From Scytalidium lignicola (Eukaryota; Ascomycota; Leotiomycetes), in NCBI GenBank assembly GCA_002812745.2, contig NCSJ02000073.1:1-64000 (forward strand): DNA of 64,000 nt. Direction: 5' to 3'. Position numbers and translations under genes: made by a program. Below, piece by piece: positions 45,201 to 57,713 of this stretch (positions within the stretch are counted from its first letter, which is position 1; each line of letters starts with the position of its first letter). The notes beneath the pieces were generated by a model. That model ran no database searches, was not told the DNA's origin, and was given only the letters and a program-made list of their open reading frames with translations.

Positions 45201-46573
45201 TGTAAGGATAGCAAAGCGGTATACCAAGCATGGGGCCAAAATGAATTAACAGCTGTGGGAGAGAAAAGAGCAGTATAAGTATCGTGAACTTGTGTATAAC
45301 TTGAGATCGGTTCTATCCATGGTCATTGTGTTACAAGCCATGGTTTATGCAGGGTAGAGGAACGGTACCAGACGGCCTGGTTCTGTGCCTTCGAAGGCCC
45401 CTGCCACACTAAAAGTGTAGTTCACAAACCCATTGTCTGCGACTTAGGTGGTAATTGCGTTCCCTCGGAGCACATCCGATGGTACAGGCTACTTTTATTA
45501 TAACTTCCAACAGTTAAACTGTTGTTGCTACCAGTATTATCAGTCACCACAATCATGATCATAATCCAATTCAATTCTACTTCTTTGGGCCAAGTTGTAT
45601 AGTCAACTCTGAAGTAAATCGAGGGATGTGTATAAAGTGGATTGAGGCGTTTGTACGTAAATTCCCCAATTGGTCTCGGCACTACTGCAAAATCTGAAAT
45701 GAAGTGAAGGGGTCTAGTCTACTACAAAGCTTAAAGGTGGGATATTGCTTGAGACACAACTGCCGTATCTGCAAGCCCAAAAGCTGACACTCCATGGGCA
45801 TTTCGGCTTAGCCATCAGCCACCAACAAAATATCCTTGAAGACTTGACGAGATCCTCTGTGCCTCTACACAATCGATCCTACTATGTGGCATTGTGGATC
45901 ATTTATATGATCAGTTATATCTCTTGTACTTGAGAATATAGCCTTGCTCTCATTTAAAGAGTACTTTTCGGTAACATATTGAACCCAAACCAACTTTCAG
46001 TAGTCTACTAGACCAGAACTTACCGACTCCTTTAGACCAAGCGGAATACGTGGGGGATATTTGCGGACTAACCGAATAGTATTGGCTACGCACAATATCA
46101 AACACCAGGCGTCTTTAGCTCGGTACTGTCGTCCGGGTCCTCTTCCAAGATGTATTATTACTTTAGCACAGTCTAACCGAGTCAGTTCCAACACCAGAAT
46201 TTTGCTGTGCTGGAGCCTGTTATGCGCCACAGGGGCTGTCGGCAGGCGGAAAAAAGGTACCGATGTACTTACGTGTCACCCTAAAAATTGATTTGCCCAA
46301 GAATGGCACCTGCACTGTCTTGATCGTTTCCCGACAATATTTCGGGGTACTACCGTGACAAGGTATACTCTATAGCACGCGAAGGTCAATAAATTACCTC
46401 GCAAATGAAAACCAGTCCTATCCATCTCATCTTAAATCGTACGTTTTGAAACTGCGGTGCACGTGGTGTAATTATATATAGCTGTTCCAGAATCCCAGTT
46501 GCCACGTTTTTTCCCCCGTCCATCCATCGCCATCTTCTTTTGCAATCATCTACCGGTACCTGCATCTTCCAAC
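45201..46573. other. Intergenic, no gene seen
   Basis: 1.4 kb. It ends in the promoter of the FAD oxidase gene, with ATTATATATAGC near 46470 as a TATA-like site about 100 bp before the ATG. Confidence 0.5.
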
Positions 46574-48303
46574 ATGGTATTCTCTCTCAGGTCCCTGGCT
46601 GCCGTGTCTGCCTTGGCGCCGTTGGTTGTTGGGACTAACACCACCACTACCGTTAATTCAATCAACTCCGTCATCACCTCCCTCAAGTCTGTGAATTATG
46701 GCACAAGCTTTGGATCTACCTGTGCCTGCGATCTTCTGAGCCTGGTCCTCGGTAAACAATCAGTCCTGTTCCCTGGCTCGACCAACTACACCACCCAGGC
46801 AACCCATTACTATACAACCAGAGTCGATCTCTCTCCGAAGTGTGTCTTTGTACCCAACTCAGTTAATGACGTTGCTATCGGCGTGGTAATTCTCGATGTC
46901 TGCCAGTCAAATTTCGCCATTCGTGGAGCTGGCCATATGCCTGTATGTTATTCTAAGTGTTACCAATACAATGGCTTGCTAACTTAACTGAAGGTACTTG
47001 CTGCGGCTAACACTGATGGAGGTGTCTTGGTGGCTATGAGTTCGTTTACTGATATTACTCTTTCTCGAGATAAAACAACCGTCGACGTTGAACCTGCCGC
47101 AGACTGGTATCAAGTTAATGTTGCCCTTGAGCCATATGGTTTGACTGCAATTGGTGGACGTCTCAAGACCATTGGTGTCGCAGGCCTTACGCTTGGAGGA
47201 GGTATTTCTTATTTTGCTGCCAAATACGGCTTTGCTATGGACAATGTGGCCGCTTATCAAGTTGTCCTGGCCAGCGGAGAAGTGGTCACTGCTAGTGCAA
47301 GCAGTAACTCGGACTTGTTCTGGGCTCTGAAGGGAGGTGGGAACAATTTTGGTATTGTTACTAAATTTACGCTTCTCGTGTACCCACTCCCTAGTGTTAG
47401 TACAGCCATTATCAGTTACGGACAAGATGCAATCCCGGCGTGGGTGAGCGCGGTCGCTGATTTCGCAAATTATCAAGACCAAGTTGATACCAACGCTGGA
47501 GGCATCTTTGATATAGGCTATACTCCAGGTGTAGGTTTCGCTCCACTCTTCATGGGAGTTCAGAGTGGAAACACTGTTCAGCCGGCTGTTTTCAGCAATT
47601 TCAGCGCCATTCCAAATCAGTTTTCCAGCTACAACGTTACAAGTTTAGCCTATTGGTCTAGTACTATAGATACTCCTTACCAGCAGGCTCGGTTAGTATT
47701 CCCCCTGTTAAAGTCTCTGTGAATTAACAGTTATTGACATTGACATGATTACAGTTGGGTATTTGGTATGCATTCTATGGTTGCCGACAACTCATCCATG
47801 CAAGAAATGTATAACATTTTTGCGGCTGCTTGCCCTGAGATGGATTCTATCGATGGATTTACTATTACTTTGACCTACCAACCACTCCCCAAGAGCGCCT
47901 TTGCTGTTGCAGCAACAAACGGAATTGGTAACACGTGGGGACTTGACGATACCAAGAACTACGTCTGTAAGTAATGCTGTTATGATTTTAGTTCTGGAAA
48001 GCAAATAAAACTGACGCAAACTTCGCTCCAGTCTGGCTCCTGAGTGTTGGGTGGGCCAATCAATCGGATGATAATACCGTCATGTCCTGGGGTAAATCTC
48101 TCCGCGAGAAGATGCACTCAAGCAATATTGCCAAGGGAACCGCTGAGAGTTTCATGTACATGAACGACTCTGCTGATGACCAAGATGCAATTGGCAGTTA
48201 TCCTAAGGCCAGTATTTCTAAGCTGCAGTCAATCCGCAGGAAGTATGATCCTACTCTTGTATTTACAAACTTGGTTACTGGAGGGTTTAAAGTACCTGTT
48301 TAA
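46574..48303 (+). CDS. Secreted FAD-linked oxidoreductase (BBE/PCMH type)
   Basis: Four exons, 46574-46942, 46994-47691, 47755-47966 and 48032-48303; 516 residues. ATG at 46574 is chosen because a signal peptide begins there (MVFSLRSLAAVSALAPLVVG). The FAD-binding PCMH domain has FAIRGAGHMP, in which His is the usual covalent FAD ligand. GVAGLTLGGGISYFAAKYG, VVLASGEVVTASASSNSDLF and WALKGGGNNFGIVTKFTL follow. The BBE-like C-terminus ends QSIRRKYDPTLVFTNLVTGGFKV. The usual Cys ligand of bicovalent enzymes (C-x-x-x-G-GLS) is Ala/Gly here, so attachment may be through His only. Such enzymes perform O2-dependent two-electron oxidations and ring closures in secondary metabolism. Neighbours are an MFS transporter and a 2-oxoglutarate oxygenase. 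Confidence 0.9.
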
Positions 48304-48919
48304 TTTTCATCTATTTTATTATATACCATAATTAGATTAGCAATGTGGAGTCTATAGAATAGATNAAAAAAAGCCTGATGGCCATCTATAATCAATAAAC
48401 CTTTTCTACCCCCCGCCAAAGTGGTTCCAGGTATAATTTAACCAAGTTCTATTCATGATGTCTAACCTTCCTTGAATGATAGTATTNAAAAAAGTAAAAT
48501 ACTTAAGGTAATTGTAGAGTAAAAGAACAGAATTATAAAAAGAATTATAATACGGAGTACCTCCTTGTAGTGAGCTGGCTGAACGGAGGGTGATTGGTGC
48601 CCGAGTAAGAGCAGCAAGCGTACTAACCGAATGTGATGTGCAATAGTGAGGGAATTGCTGTAGAATACCGCAAAATGGAACAATACCACTCCTTTACTAG
48701 ATTGTGCATACTGTATAAGACACGATAATACCTTTTTTATGTTTATTTTATTGATCTATTATATTTAAAAATTATTACTTAAGTTTATTTGCATGCTAGT
48801 CACTATAAGAGCCATGCGCCATGCCATCATTTTGCACTTCCTCGTCTTCTAAGACTTTAGAGTTTTGGCTACGTCAATAACTTAGAATAACTGGAAACAT
48901 GATTATTTTGAAGGAAGAC
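48304..48919. other. Convergent intergenic region
   Basis: Tail-to-tail spacer between the oxidase and the transporter genes. It has Ns at 48365 and 48487 in A-runs; no gene. Confidence 0.5.
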
Positions 48920-50501
48920 TTACAGATCACGGCGTTGAAGATAAACAGCTAATGTGAGCGTTAGAGCAGCGCATACAATGAGACCAACAGTGACCGAGTT
49001 CCCGACCAGAAATCTCGGAGCCTTCGTCGTATTATACGTGATCAATGGAATCCAGGCATTGAAAGCATATGCAACCGAATTAGTTGTGCCGAGTATAAAT
49101 TTTCTTTCCAGTGTATCCGATGCACAAGCCTCATTGACCATCGTGAGAAAGATAGGACCAGATCCTTGAGCAAAACCAGTAAGGTAGTAGGAGGCCCATT
49201 TTAAACCAAACGGAACTCCATCCCATATGGCCAAGTTCATTGCCGCAAAGAAGCATACTGTAAGAGAGAAGAATACAATGGGGCTACGTAGCTGTAGAGC
49301 ATCAGATACCCAGCCATAAGAGAGAGTGGTGACAATTGTGACTGCGTTTATGACCGTAGGGTATGTGTTAATTTGTGGTACTGAGTAGCGATCCAAGCTC
49401 TTCAGCCAGAGATTCATATAAGATCCAATGTTCTCGCTGCAGATAAAGAATCTAGTAACTGTTAAACGAATATGGAGATACAAGGAACTCTGATCTCTTA
49501 CGTATAATATGCTGTGTATACCCAGAAATGCCACTTTTTAAGCACACGCTTGATACCAGGCCAATTCATTGGCATGTCTTCTCCCTTACCTTCATTTATC
49601 AGTCGTTTCCGGGCTAATTCTTTTTCCTCGGGGCGTAACCAAGGTACACGAGTATTACTTGGAAGATCAGGGAGAGCATAGTACCCTTTAATCTAAGTCA
49701 GCTTAGATTCTTTGTTGCTTTCAACCAACACTCACCCCATACTGCCATCGGAAAGGTGATGACCCCGTCAAAGACGAACAGCCATCGCCAGCCAGCAAGT
49801 CCACCGACCCCATTCATTCCCTTATAAAGTGCAGCTTGTAAATACCCACTGAACATCGACCCAACGAATGCAGAAGCAAAGAATATCGACGCGCGCTTTG
49901 CTAGCTCACGTTTTGTATACCATCCACCAAGGACCGTATGAACGGCAGGATAGAACGTGCCTTCAGCCAAACCAACGAAGAATCTGCAAACATAAAGTTG
50001 GTGAGGAGTCTTCACCGCGGACGTCGCGAATGTAACGATCACCCAGATTAGCTCCCACGTCGGGCACCATAGCGAGGGCCGGATACGAGTACATATCATT
50101 TGAGAGGGAATTTGACTGATGACATAGCCGATTGTCCACATGGTAGTAAATGTCTGGTACTCATTACCCACTACGTTGAGATCTTCTTTCATGCCAGAAA
50201 CGTAGGCATTCGAGAGATTGTTTGAGTTGAGATTCTTGGAGAAGTAGGTGAAGCCCGCCCATGTTCTAAGAGGTATGTTCAGCTGGATTCTACGTCACAT
50301 AGTCTGATACTCTTACAAGATAAATATGTCTAGTTTGAAAATCAGTCTCCGCTCTTCTGGTGACCGGTCGAGGCTATCCCAAATAATTTCTCTGATCCGA
50401 TGCCGGAGAGGTTGCTTTCGTAAGGCTACTGTAGAGGACCCAGACTCAGGAGATATTATAACCCGAGTCTCTGTCACTATCTCTTCCGACTTTAGAGACA
50501 T
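48920..50501 (-). CDS. MFS transporter, DAL5/allantoate-pantothenate type
   Basis: Four exons, 50501-50317, 50265-49736, 49685-49502 and 49451-48920; 476 residues, a normal length for the anion:cation symporter (ACS/DAL5) family. Family signatures are KLDIFIL continuing after the splice as TWAGFTYFSKNLNSNNLSNA and YVSGMKEDLNVVGNEYQTF. WTIGYVISQIPSQMI, RFFVGLAEGTFYPAV, GWYTKRELAKRASIFF and GWRWLFVFDGVITFPMAVWG follow, with TYPTVINAVTIV in the second half. The hydrophobic helices fit a 12-TM plan. This family mostly imports carboxylates and vitamins, and some members sit in metabolite clusters. Direction and substrate are unknown. It lies between an FAD oxidase and a 2-oxoglutarate oxygenase and is divergent from the latter. 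Confidence 0.9.
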
Positions 50502-51182
50502 CTTGAACGAACTCCTAAGAAATTTATAACCCTTGAAAATAAGGAGGATTCCATCCTACAAGATTGTATCGCCTTTTTATGTAGTCCCTTCATCACCCCT
50601 GAGAATTACCACAACCTAATACCCCATTGAGCACGAAAGGCCTAGGTCTGATTGCAACATATTTAATATGGGATCTGCACACTTCATGGAGGAAAGCACA
50701 GTGCAGATATCAACATGTGCAGACTTCCAATCACCAGTCTCGTGTAAGGTGTGTACATCCATATCATAGTCTAAATCGATGCTAACTTAATAGAAAATGA
50801 ATGAACGACCTGGGTTGCCAACAAGGATATTATCAGCAATATCAGTTATAGAAAATGAGCACATCTCGAGTCGAAATGATGTGCTCAAGTTACCAATCAT
50901 ATGCCGCAAATCCCACTTTTAGTACGCAAATTGACAGGCTCAGATGCTGATGCTACACAGCGTCAGCTGTTCCATGCAGCCTTCAAAGAGAAGCCTATAC
51001 AACGGACATTTTTCTTCTTCTAACGGTTAACTCACATATTAACGGGCAAGAAGAACCCATTTAGAAGCGGAGATAAATCGAGTTGCAAGGCGACGTACCG
51101 CTCTATACTTATACCCCGCCTTTTAAGACTTCACCTGCCCGGCTTATCTGTTGTATAACTACTACAAAAATTGTTTNAAAAA
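50502..51182. promoter_or_regulatory. Divergent promoter, MFS transporter / 2OG oxygenase
   Basis: 681 bp between start codons pointing apart. It ends with an N at 51177 in an A-run just before the oxygenase ATG. No gene. Confidence 0.5.
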
Positions 51183-52412
51183 ATGTCTCCTGCAGCAATT
51201 ATAGAAGATTTACCCACCTATAAATATCCCAAGCAGACTGAAGAGAAACGTGAGAATTATATTAAGTCCTGTATTATGCAAAGTGCGAGGCTAATAATTG
51301 GCAATAGTTAACTGGATTGAGCTCGAAGCACTTGATATTTCGAAGCTAGACCAACCAGGTGGAAAGCAAGAGTTAGCAACTCAGGTTCTGAATTTTATTA
51401 ATAACAACGGTACTAATGCTATACCGCAACTCATGGTGTTGAGGTAGGAATCTAACCGTTGATAGGCTTCTTCTACGTCAAAGGACATGGGCTCTCAGAC
51501 GAAGACGTTGCCCGACAGTATGCCATCGCGAAGACGTTCTTTGATCTCCCAATTGAAGAAAAGAACAAATATCTAGCCAATACAGCAGCTGGTGACTTCC
51601 GTGGCTACAAGGCAAAAGCAACAAAGGAAAGTGGCGCGAAAGACAACGACGAGAGATACAATATTCCTAAATTTACTCCTGAACATGAACGACCGCACCC
51701 TAAGCTCATCCTGGATCATTATGAAGAAATTAAAAGGTTTTCTCTTGTTAGTTGATAAGGACCTCTATAAATATCTGTTCTCAGCTGACGACTCGCATAG
51801 CATGTTCACAACCACATTCTCCTTCCTCTCCTCCGCCTCTTCGCACACGTCCTCGAAATTGACGAAGACTTCTTCGTGAACCGCCATCGGTACGATGCTG
51901 AAGGGTTAGAATACCTACGATATATGAAGTACCATCCTGATCCGAGAGATCTTTGGTCTATCGGGCATACCGACTATAACACACTAACCTTTCTCTTCCA
52001 TCAACCCGTCGCTGGGCTTCAGGTGCAAACTCCAGACGGATGGCGATATGTGCGGTCTAACAAAGACTCCATCATCGTGAATGTTGCCGATGCATTGGAG
52101 TTTCTTAGTGGCGGATATCTGAAATCAACTGTTCACAGAGTTGTTCGGCCACCAGCGGATCAAGCTGACAAGCCGAGACTCTCTTTGATTTACTTTGCTC
52201 GACCAGAAGCAGCGGTCTTATTGGAGCCAGTCAAAAGCCCACTTCTTGAACGATTAGGTCTGCAGAAGCCATTAGAGGAGGGATTAGAGAAAGTCACTGC
52301 AGAACAGTGGGCAAGAGCAAGAATTGCGAAGGATCACAGGTTCCGAGCGGGAATTGCTCAGACTCGAGAGACGGAAATAATTGCTGGAGTTCACCAGAAG
52401 TATTATGACTAA
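51183..52412 (+). CDS. 2-oxoglutarate/Fe(II)-dependent oxygenase
   Basis: Four exons, 51183-51249, 51308-51409, 51466-51746 and 51801-52412; 353 residues. The third intron begins GTTAGT; the join gives KRFSL-HVHNHILLPLLRLF, keeping one frame. The N-terminal DIOX_N part shows GFFYVKGHG and AKTFFDLPIEEKNKYL. The catalytic core has HTDYNTLTFLFHQPVAGLQV (His-x-Asp iron ligands), AGLQVQTPDGWRYV, NVADALEFLSGG, the distal His in KSTVHRVVRP, and the 2-oxoglutarate Arg in KPRLSLIYFARP. All ligands are present. Members hydroxylate, desaturate or cyclise small molecules or peptides. It is divergent from the MFS transporter, so the two are likely co-expressed. Whether it serves the RiPP 12 kb away is open. 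Confidence 0.92.
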
Positions 52413-52532
52413 TGAGTTATTATTGTACAACATACTAAAAGACAAGAGATTAGTAACTTCTTTTATTATCTGACTTCATTATCATTACATTTTACTAAAC
52501 ATATTTTTAACTTCATTTTCGATTCTGTTACA

Positions 52533-52690
52533 TTGGCCCTCAAGACTCAACACCTGTACGCGGTGAAGGCTACGAACTTATAGCTTTGTCTGTAAAGCCA
52601 AGATTAAGTCATTCAGCGATAAGTATTTCTCCATTAACAACACGCTAATACGTCGAAAATCATCCTTCCAAACCTCCTGAAACACTACAA
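52533..52690 (+). repeat. Dispersed repeat A, copy 3
   Basis: The least decayed copy: AAGACTCAACACCTGTACGC, GTGAAGGCTACGAACTTATA and GCTTTGTCTGTAAAGCCAAG, with further similarity to copy 1 through TCTCCATTAA and ACGTCGAAAATC to CCAAACCTC. Non-coding. Confidence 0.65.
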
Positions 52691-52899
52691 ATAAAGATAA
52701 CTACAACACCATCATGAAAGGGTTTAGTTTTTCCTTTCAAGATGTATACTGTACTTTACTATAATGGAAAATAAACATGGTAAACTTACTTTCTTACTTA
52801 ATAATTATTTACAGTCTTTAAGATTAATCATAACAACAAAATACATCTTAAGAGAAGAATAACTATTAATAAATATATTAAGTTACAAACTTAAATATA

Positions 52900-53159
52900 T
52901 GTTGCAATATTTGGAGTTTACGGATGCCACTTCACAGTGTTCTTACGGTTGCCTATGCTAGGGCTTACGGATAGGGTTTACGGTAGGCTACCACTGTAGG
53001 CAACCATAGGCACCCNTACGGGTGCCTGTACGACCGTAACTGTTGACCATAACGCTTTTACGGCCGTAACTCTCTGTATATATAGAATCTGCTGTAGTTG
53101 TAGACTCCTTAAGCAATCAATACAATAGTGGTTCTGTATTCCTGCGTTTCCAGTCAACA
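52900..53159 (+). mobile_element. Copia LTR, solo copy
   Basis: 260 bp with TGTTG...CAACA ends, nearly identical to 549-807. No polyprotein remains on either side, so it is a solo LTR. It has an N at 53018 in the middle of the GGCACCC/GGGTGCC palindrome. The flanks show no perfect target duplication. Confidence 0.8.
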
Positions 53160-53558
53160 GATTATATCTATATTAACTTTTGCATTTTCGAGTTATCTTC
53201 CGTGGATTGACGATTTTAACCTTCGATTAAATGTGCCCAACAAAGTCTACGGAAGGATGGAGGAGATTGAGATTGAGATAGAGGATTTTGAAAATTCTCC
53301 TCGAAAAATAACTTACTTAAGGACTACATGGGGCTTTATTAGCATTAAAGGAGTTATATCTCGTTAAGGAAGGTCATATAAGTCGAGCAAGAGCATAAGA
53401 TAGTGCTGAAATTGCTGAAATTGCTGTAATAGTGAAAGTGATTCGGCCAACAAGGAAGAGGCGATATGGAACTACTATTGTCAGTTACAAGGTCTTGCTA
53501 TGAAGGTGGAATAATAAAATATACCTCCAATATAGAAATATTCGACATTTAAACCACG
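53160..53558. other. Intergenic, no gene seen
   Basis: Spacer between the solo LTR and the kinase-like gene. A short plus-strand open frame has no family resemblance. Confidence 0.45.
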
Positions 53559-55055
53559 CTATGTATCGTCAGCACGTTTTGGTCTTGTTGTCAAAGAGAT
53601 ATCCATTGGGAAAGTAGTCCGTTTGCGCTTTTTGTCGGTAGACGATCTCGGAGTTGACTTAAGAGGCTTATCATCTTCTAACCCCTTTTCTTTCAGCCTG
53701 GCCTGATAAGCCTTTAACTCTTGCAGTTTCTTCTCAATTCTTTTATTTTGATCACTGGTTGCAGATACTTCATAAAATAGCTTCACTCTGCCTTGTTGAT
53801 CTTCGCCATAATGCCGGTTATCAATGGCATCCCAGTAAATATCTGCAGCAGTATCCAAACGTAAAAGTGCGTGTGCAATGTAGAAATCGTCAGAATCGGT
53901 GATTCTGGTCCATAACTTTGACAAGGGGATTTTCTTCTCGCCAGCTGTCTGGTCATAATGCGTGTTCTCGTTTGCCTCCACTATATCCCTAAAACTTCTT
54001 AATTCTCTCGTATATGCTAAGCCGTTAAAGCCTAATAAACCATTGATATCACCCCCCTTAAGCCATGGAGGAGGCACAAACATTTGCACGGGAACTGTTC
54101 TACTCCACTCCCAATCAAGAACCCCCGTAATATTCATATCTTGGTCAACAAGAATGTTTCGCCTTCTAAAATCCCCATGTGTCAATAGGAACGGTCCTTC
54201 ATTTGTCTCTCTTCTCAACCAGCCCATAAGTATACTTCTAAACTGATGTAACCCGTAGAGGTTATAGCGGGCGTCAGCCTCATTATAGATACAATTTGTT
54301 TGTTTGTCGAACTGATTAAATAGCAGTTCAGTCAATGTATATAGGTAATCGATAGCAGTTGTATATATCTTGCTTGGACCTATAATACTTGTAGCATCTA
54401 AACCACCCAATTCATAGTCGTTGATATTAATATCAAGCCCACGGTTGTGTGCAAAAATAGGGGTTTGGTCATCACTTGGGTCCAGAGTTAGGGAGCCGAT
54501 GTGAGGGAATTCGCAACGGCGGAGTTGGATGAAAATATCTGCCAGTTGAGAGTAGATATGAGAGCGAGTATGAGAATCGAGGATGGTAAGATCGATGTCT
54601 GAAAGAGTGTTACCAGGAAGGTAAGAAATGAGCATGAATGTTAAGCCGGAAGGGTGGGTCTGTCTGAAGCCGTAGCCATGAATATTCGGTATGGGGATTG
54701 TGGTATTCGATGCGATATATCTAGATGCGCTGTTAGTGTAACTGTGAGCAAATCAGTAGAATTGCACGCACTTCATGGTAGCTATCTCGCTACGTGTTTT
54801 CTCTTCTGGAAATGCCAAGCGTGGTATCAATGGAATGCGTATCACCCATTTTTCTTCTGTATCACTTCCATCTGAAAGGAAGACAATGAGAAAACAGACG
54901 TTATAGCTCCCTTTTCTCGGTTTGTTGTCGACGAGGCGACATGGCTTGTGTTCAGGATGGAATGTCGAAGCTAGGTTGCAGATCTTAAGAAGGTCAATAG
55001 ACGCAATGAAGGCATCGGCAGCATCATCGATATAAAGACGATGTATCTTATCCAT
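53559..55055 (-). CDS. APH-family (aminoglycoside phosphotransferase-like) kinase
   Basis: Two exons, 55055-54772 and 54729-53559, with a 42-nt intron (GTGCGT..AACAG); 484 residues. Landmarks are SYNVCFLIVFLSDG and WVIRIPLIPRLAF (nucleotide-binding lobe, Arg-Ile-Pro), TIPIPNIHGYGF across the hinge after the splice, and FMLISYLPGNTL. The catalytic loop is FLLTHGDFRRRNILVD (His-Gly-Asp...Asn), and the metal-binding Asp lies in GVLDWEWSRTVP. This Pfam group is greatly expanded in filamentous fungi with unknown, probably small-molecule, substrates; antibiotic resistance is not implied. The C-terminus is Lys/Arg/Thr-rich (DKKRKRTTFP), perhaps nuclear. It is intact, unlike the decayed relative at 40113-41680. 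Confidence 0.88.
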
Positions 55056-57713
55056 TTGGCACTCACTGATGGGATGTTGCCATGTTCTGGGCCGTCGTTG
55101 GGGGATTGTGGTTCCACAAAGATAAATCCCCGCGCTAGTTTTGACGTCACTCTTAGTTTAAGAGATCATGTCATAATCACCGGCAAACAAAGTGCCTGAG
55201 GCTGATGATTAATAAATGACTTACATGTGATATGTGTGCATCAGTCAGTGTTGAGATTGTATACTACAACAAAACTTATTGAATCTGGTCTGGTAGTTAA
55301 AACATCATTAAACTAATGTGGTGAAAAAATGTGTTATTTAGCTTCTTAAAATCCAAGTGAAAAATCAAATCCACTTAATTTGTGTTCATTTCTCATAGAA
55401 GCGGTCATATTATATTTACTTCTACTGAATACGAGTGAAAAAGAAAGTCGCACAAGCGTGAAGCCGACGATTACTGTTTTAGGGGAAGGGGGACTTGAGA
55501 CATGGGTGATTAGAACAGATCAATCTTCTAGAGAGGCTTCGGAATGCATCTCTATATATTGTTTACCCTTATTATTTATTGTTGATTCTATTTGCCGCTA
55601 TCTATGTTATGATTCGTCAGTTAGAATACACCCATTCCCTTATATAATGCTCCTGCTTCTGAGATTTCCTTTCCCGTTTCTAAATCCGTTCATGTTGGCT
55701 GCTTTGGCTTTCCTTAGCTCGACTTGGCTCGGATTTAGGCGTCGATGAGCATCTGTATGCCGACGATTCCGGATATGATCTTACATTTCCGGCTTAAAGA
55801 AAAGGATGAGAGAAGTTAGACCAGATCCTTCTTAATCATTTCTAATCTTCCCTTACTCTCTCTAATGATCCTTCTTCCGCAAAATGACATTGCAAAGGAG
55901 TGAGGCCGAGAGGCAGGATTTCAGGAACCAGATTGCCTTTAGTCTGGTTGCTCGGAGCAGGCATCCATTTATCTCGTTAAAGGTTGGGTTGGGTTGGTTG
56001 CAGGAATGTGTTGACGGAGTGGAGATATTGCGAGAAGAGTGCGTACTTGATTATAATAGAGACCGAATAAAGGAAACTGGTTAGAATTGAAATTGAAGCA
56101 AACCAATACAATAAAGTCTGCTTGCAGTGTTCAGGTGTACTCGATGTTATAACAGATACGTCCTGGTGAAGAATATCTGCCACGATTGGAACAATACGAA
56201 AACCAGACCTATCCCTCTGTAGCCCTGCCACTGCCAGCCTATATTGGCCTGTATTACTGCAGTAATACCTTACCTCATCTCAGCTGGGGGGTTACACTCG
56301 CAATAGCACTAAGGAACGCCAACGTTTAGTTCAACCTCGCCATTCCTCTAGGCTTCCAGAACTGTACCTGTCTAGGGGCCGAGAAAGCATTAGTAGCATA
56401 ATAATATACAGTACTTGTACACACACCATGCGACATTGCGATGCACAACCTGGCACAGGAACTTCCCCTGCCGTGCAAAACCATACACATTGTCAAGTAG
56501 ATGGTCACTTGGCGTCGTCAGCAATCGTAAAAATCCGAACTGCCTTCGATGTACTCCGTAAACGAGGTATTACTATATAAGTATACCCAAGCAAATCTAG
56601 GCTGCTGCTGATGAGAGGCCATTTGCATCCCGATACCGTATAAAATGTTCCACCTGCTGACGTCCAAGTTGCCTGTGTGGACCTGGTGTAACTTACCGGT
56701 AGTGCCGCTTCCAGGCAGCGGATTGAAGTGTGATCACGTGATTATATCGAAGGGACTGTATTAGCTATAGCCAATCAGCAACTATGCCATACGCCTTGCC
56801 GAAGAGGGGACAAGGCTAGCCGCCCATTCATCACTAAGCTCTGCAGCCCTGTAGCCAGACAAGGCACCCAGGCCGCTAGTGACCATAGCCGACCTCCACT
56901 CGCCTCCCGCGCGGCGCATCGCATCTAGGCAACTACATTTTGGTCCTCGGCGATCAACCACCATCCCAACACCCATCCACGTCCCTTCCACTCATTTCCG
57001 CTCCTTTTGCCCTTTTGCCCTTTCGCCCTTTCAATTCTTGCCTGGTCCAAATATCCAAGATCGCGCGGGTCTGTGTGTGCGGGGCGTGTAGGCATCCAGA
57101 TATTGGCCCTTTCTCGTGTCCATTGGGTTGTGGTTGGCCGAACGAGGCTGGGCTGGCTGAATTGCCTGCGATGACTGATGATTGAATGATCCACTCAGTT
57201 GATTGTCCGTGTTTCATCCACGCTGCCAGATTCGATAATTCGGTCTGCCTGGAAGGTGCTGAGAGGGTCCTCCAAGCTGTCCGGCGTTTGAAAAGACTAC
57301 GAATGCGAGTGCCAGGCGCATACGTGCATTTTGCGTTGCGTTGTGCGGCAGGCAGAGACTCTTTCGTCTGAGTGAACGCTTTATATTCCTGCGACGGTAG
57401 GGTGGCATAGTAGTCCTGCTCTCGAGTTCTCAATTCTCGCAGAGCTTTTCCTTCTGGATCTGGATTCGGATTCTTCCTTCGTCTTTCCTCTTCTGGCCTC
57501 GCATTCGGAGGCCCTGGCGTGATACTATTCCTGGTTCTGACATCCTTTCTCGGTATGCGCCTGGGAACTGGACGACTGCTCAGATCCTCTTCATCTATTC
57601 ATTCATCCTTCTGGTCTCAATCCTCCTCTTCTTCTTCTTGTTGCCCCTCTTTTCTTTAATCTTTTCGCTCCAGCCTCCTCGCTTGAGGACGCTCAATAAT
57701 TTCTCCTTCCACC
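55056..57713. other. Long intergenic region with leader of the HeLo-kinase gene
   Basis: 2.7 kb without a supportable gene. From about 56850 the DNA becomes GC-richer, and from 57440 it is C/T-rich up to CCACCATGG at 57714, a good start context and likely 5' UTR/promoter. Short overlapping frames at 56780-57430 have no domains. Confidence 0.5.

Noticed and set aside
56780..57433. Several overlapping open frames on both strands in GC-richer DNA
   Set aside because: They contradict one another and lie in the likely promoter/5' UTR of the HeLo-kinase gene.
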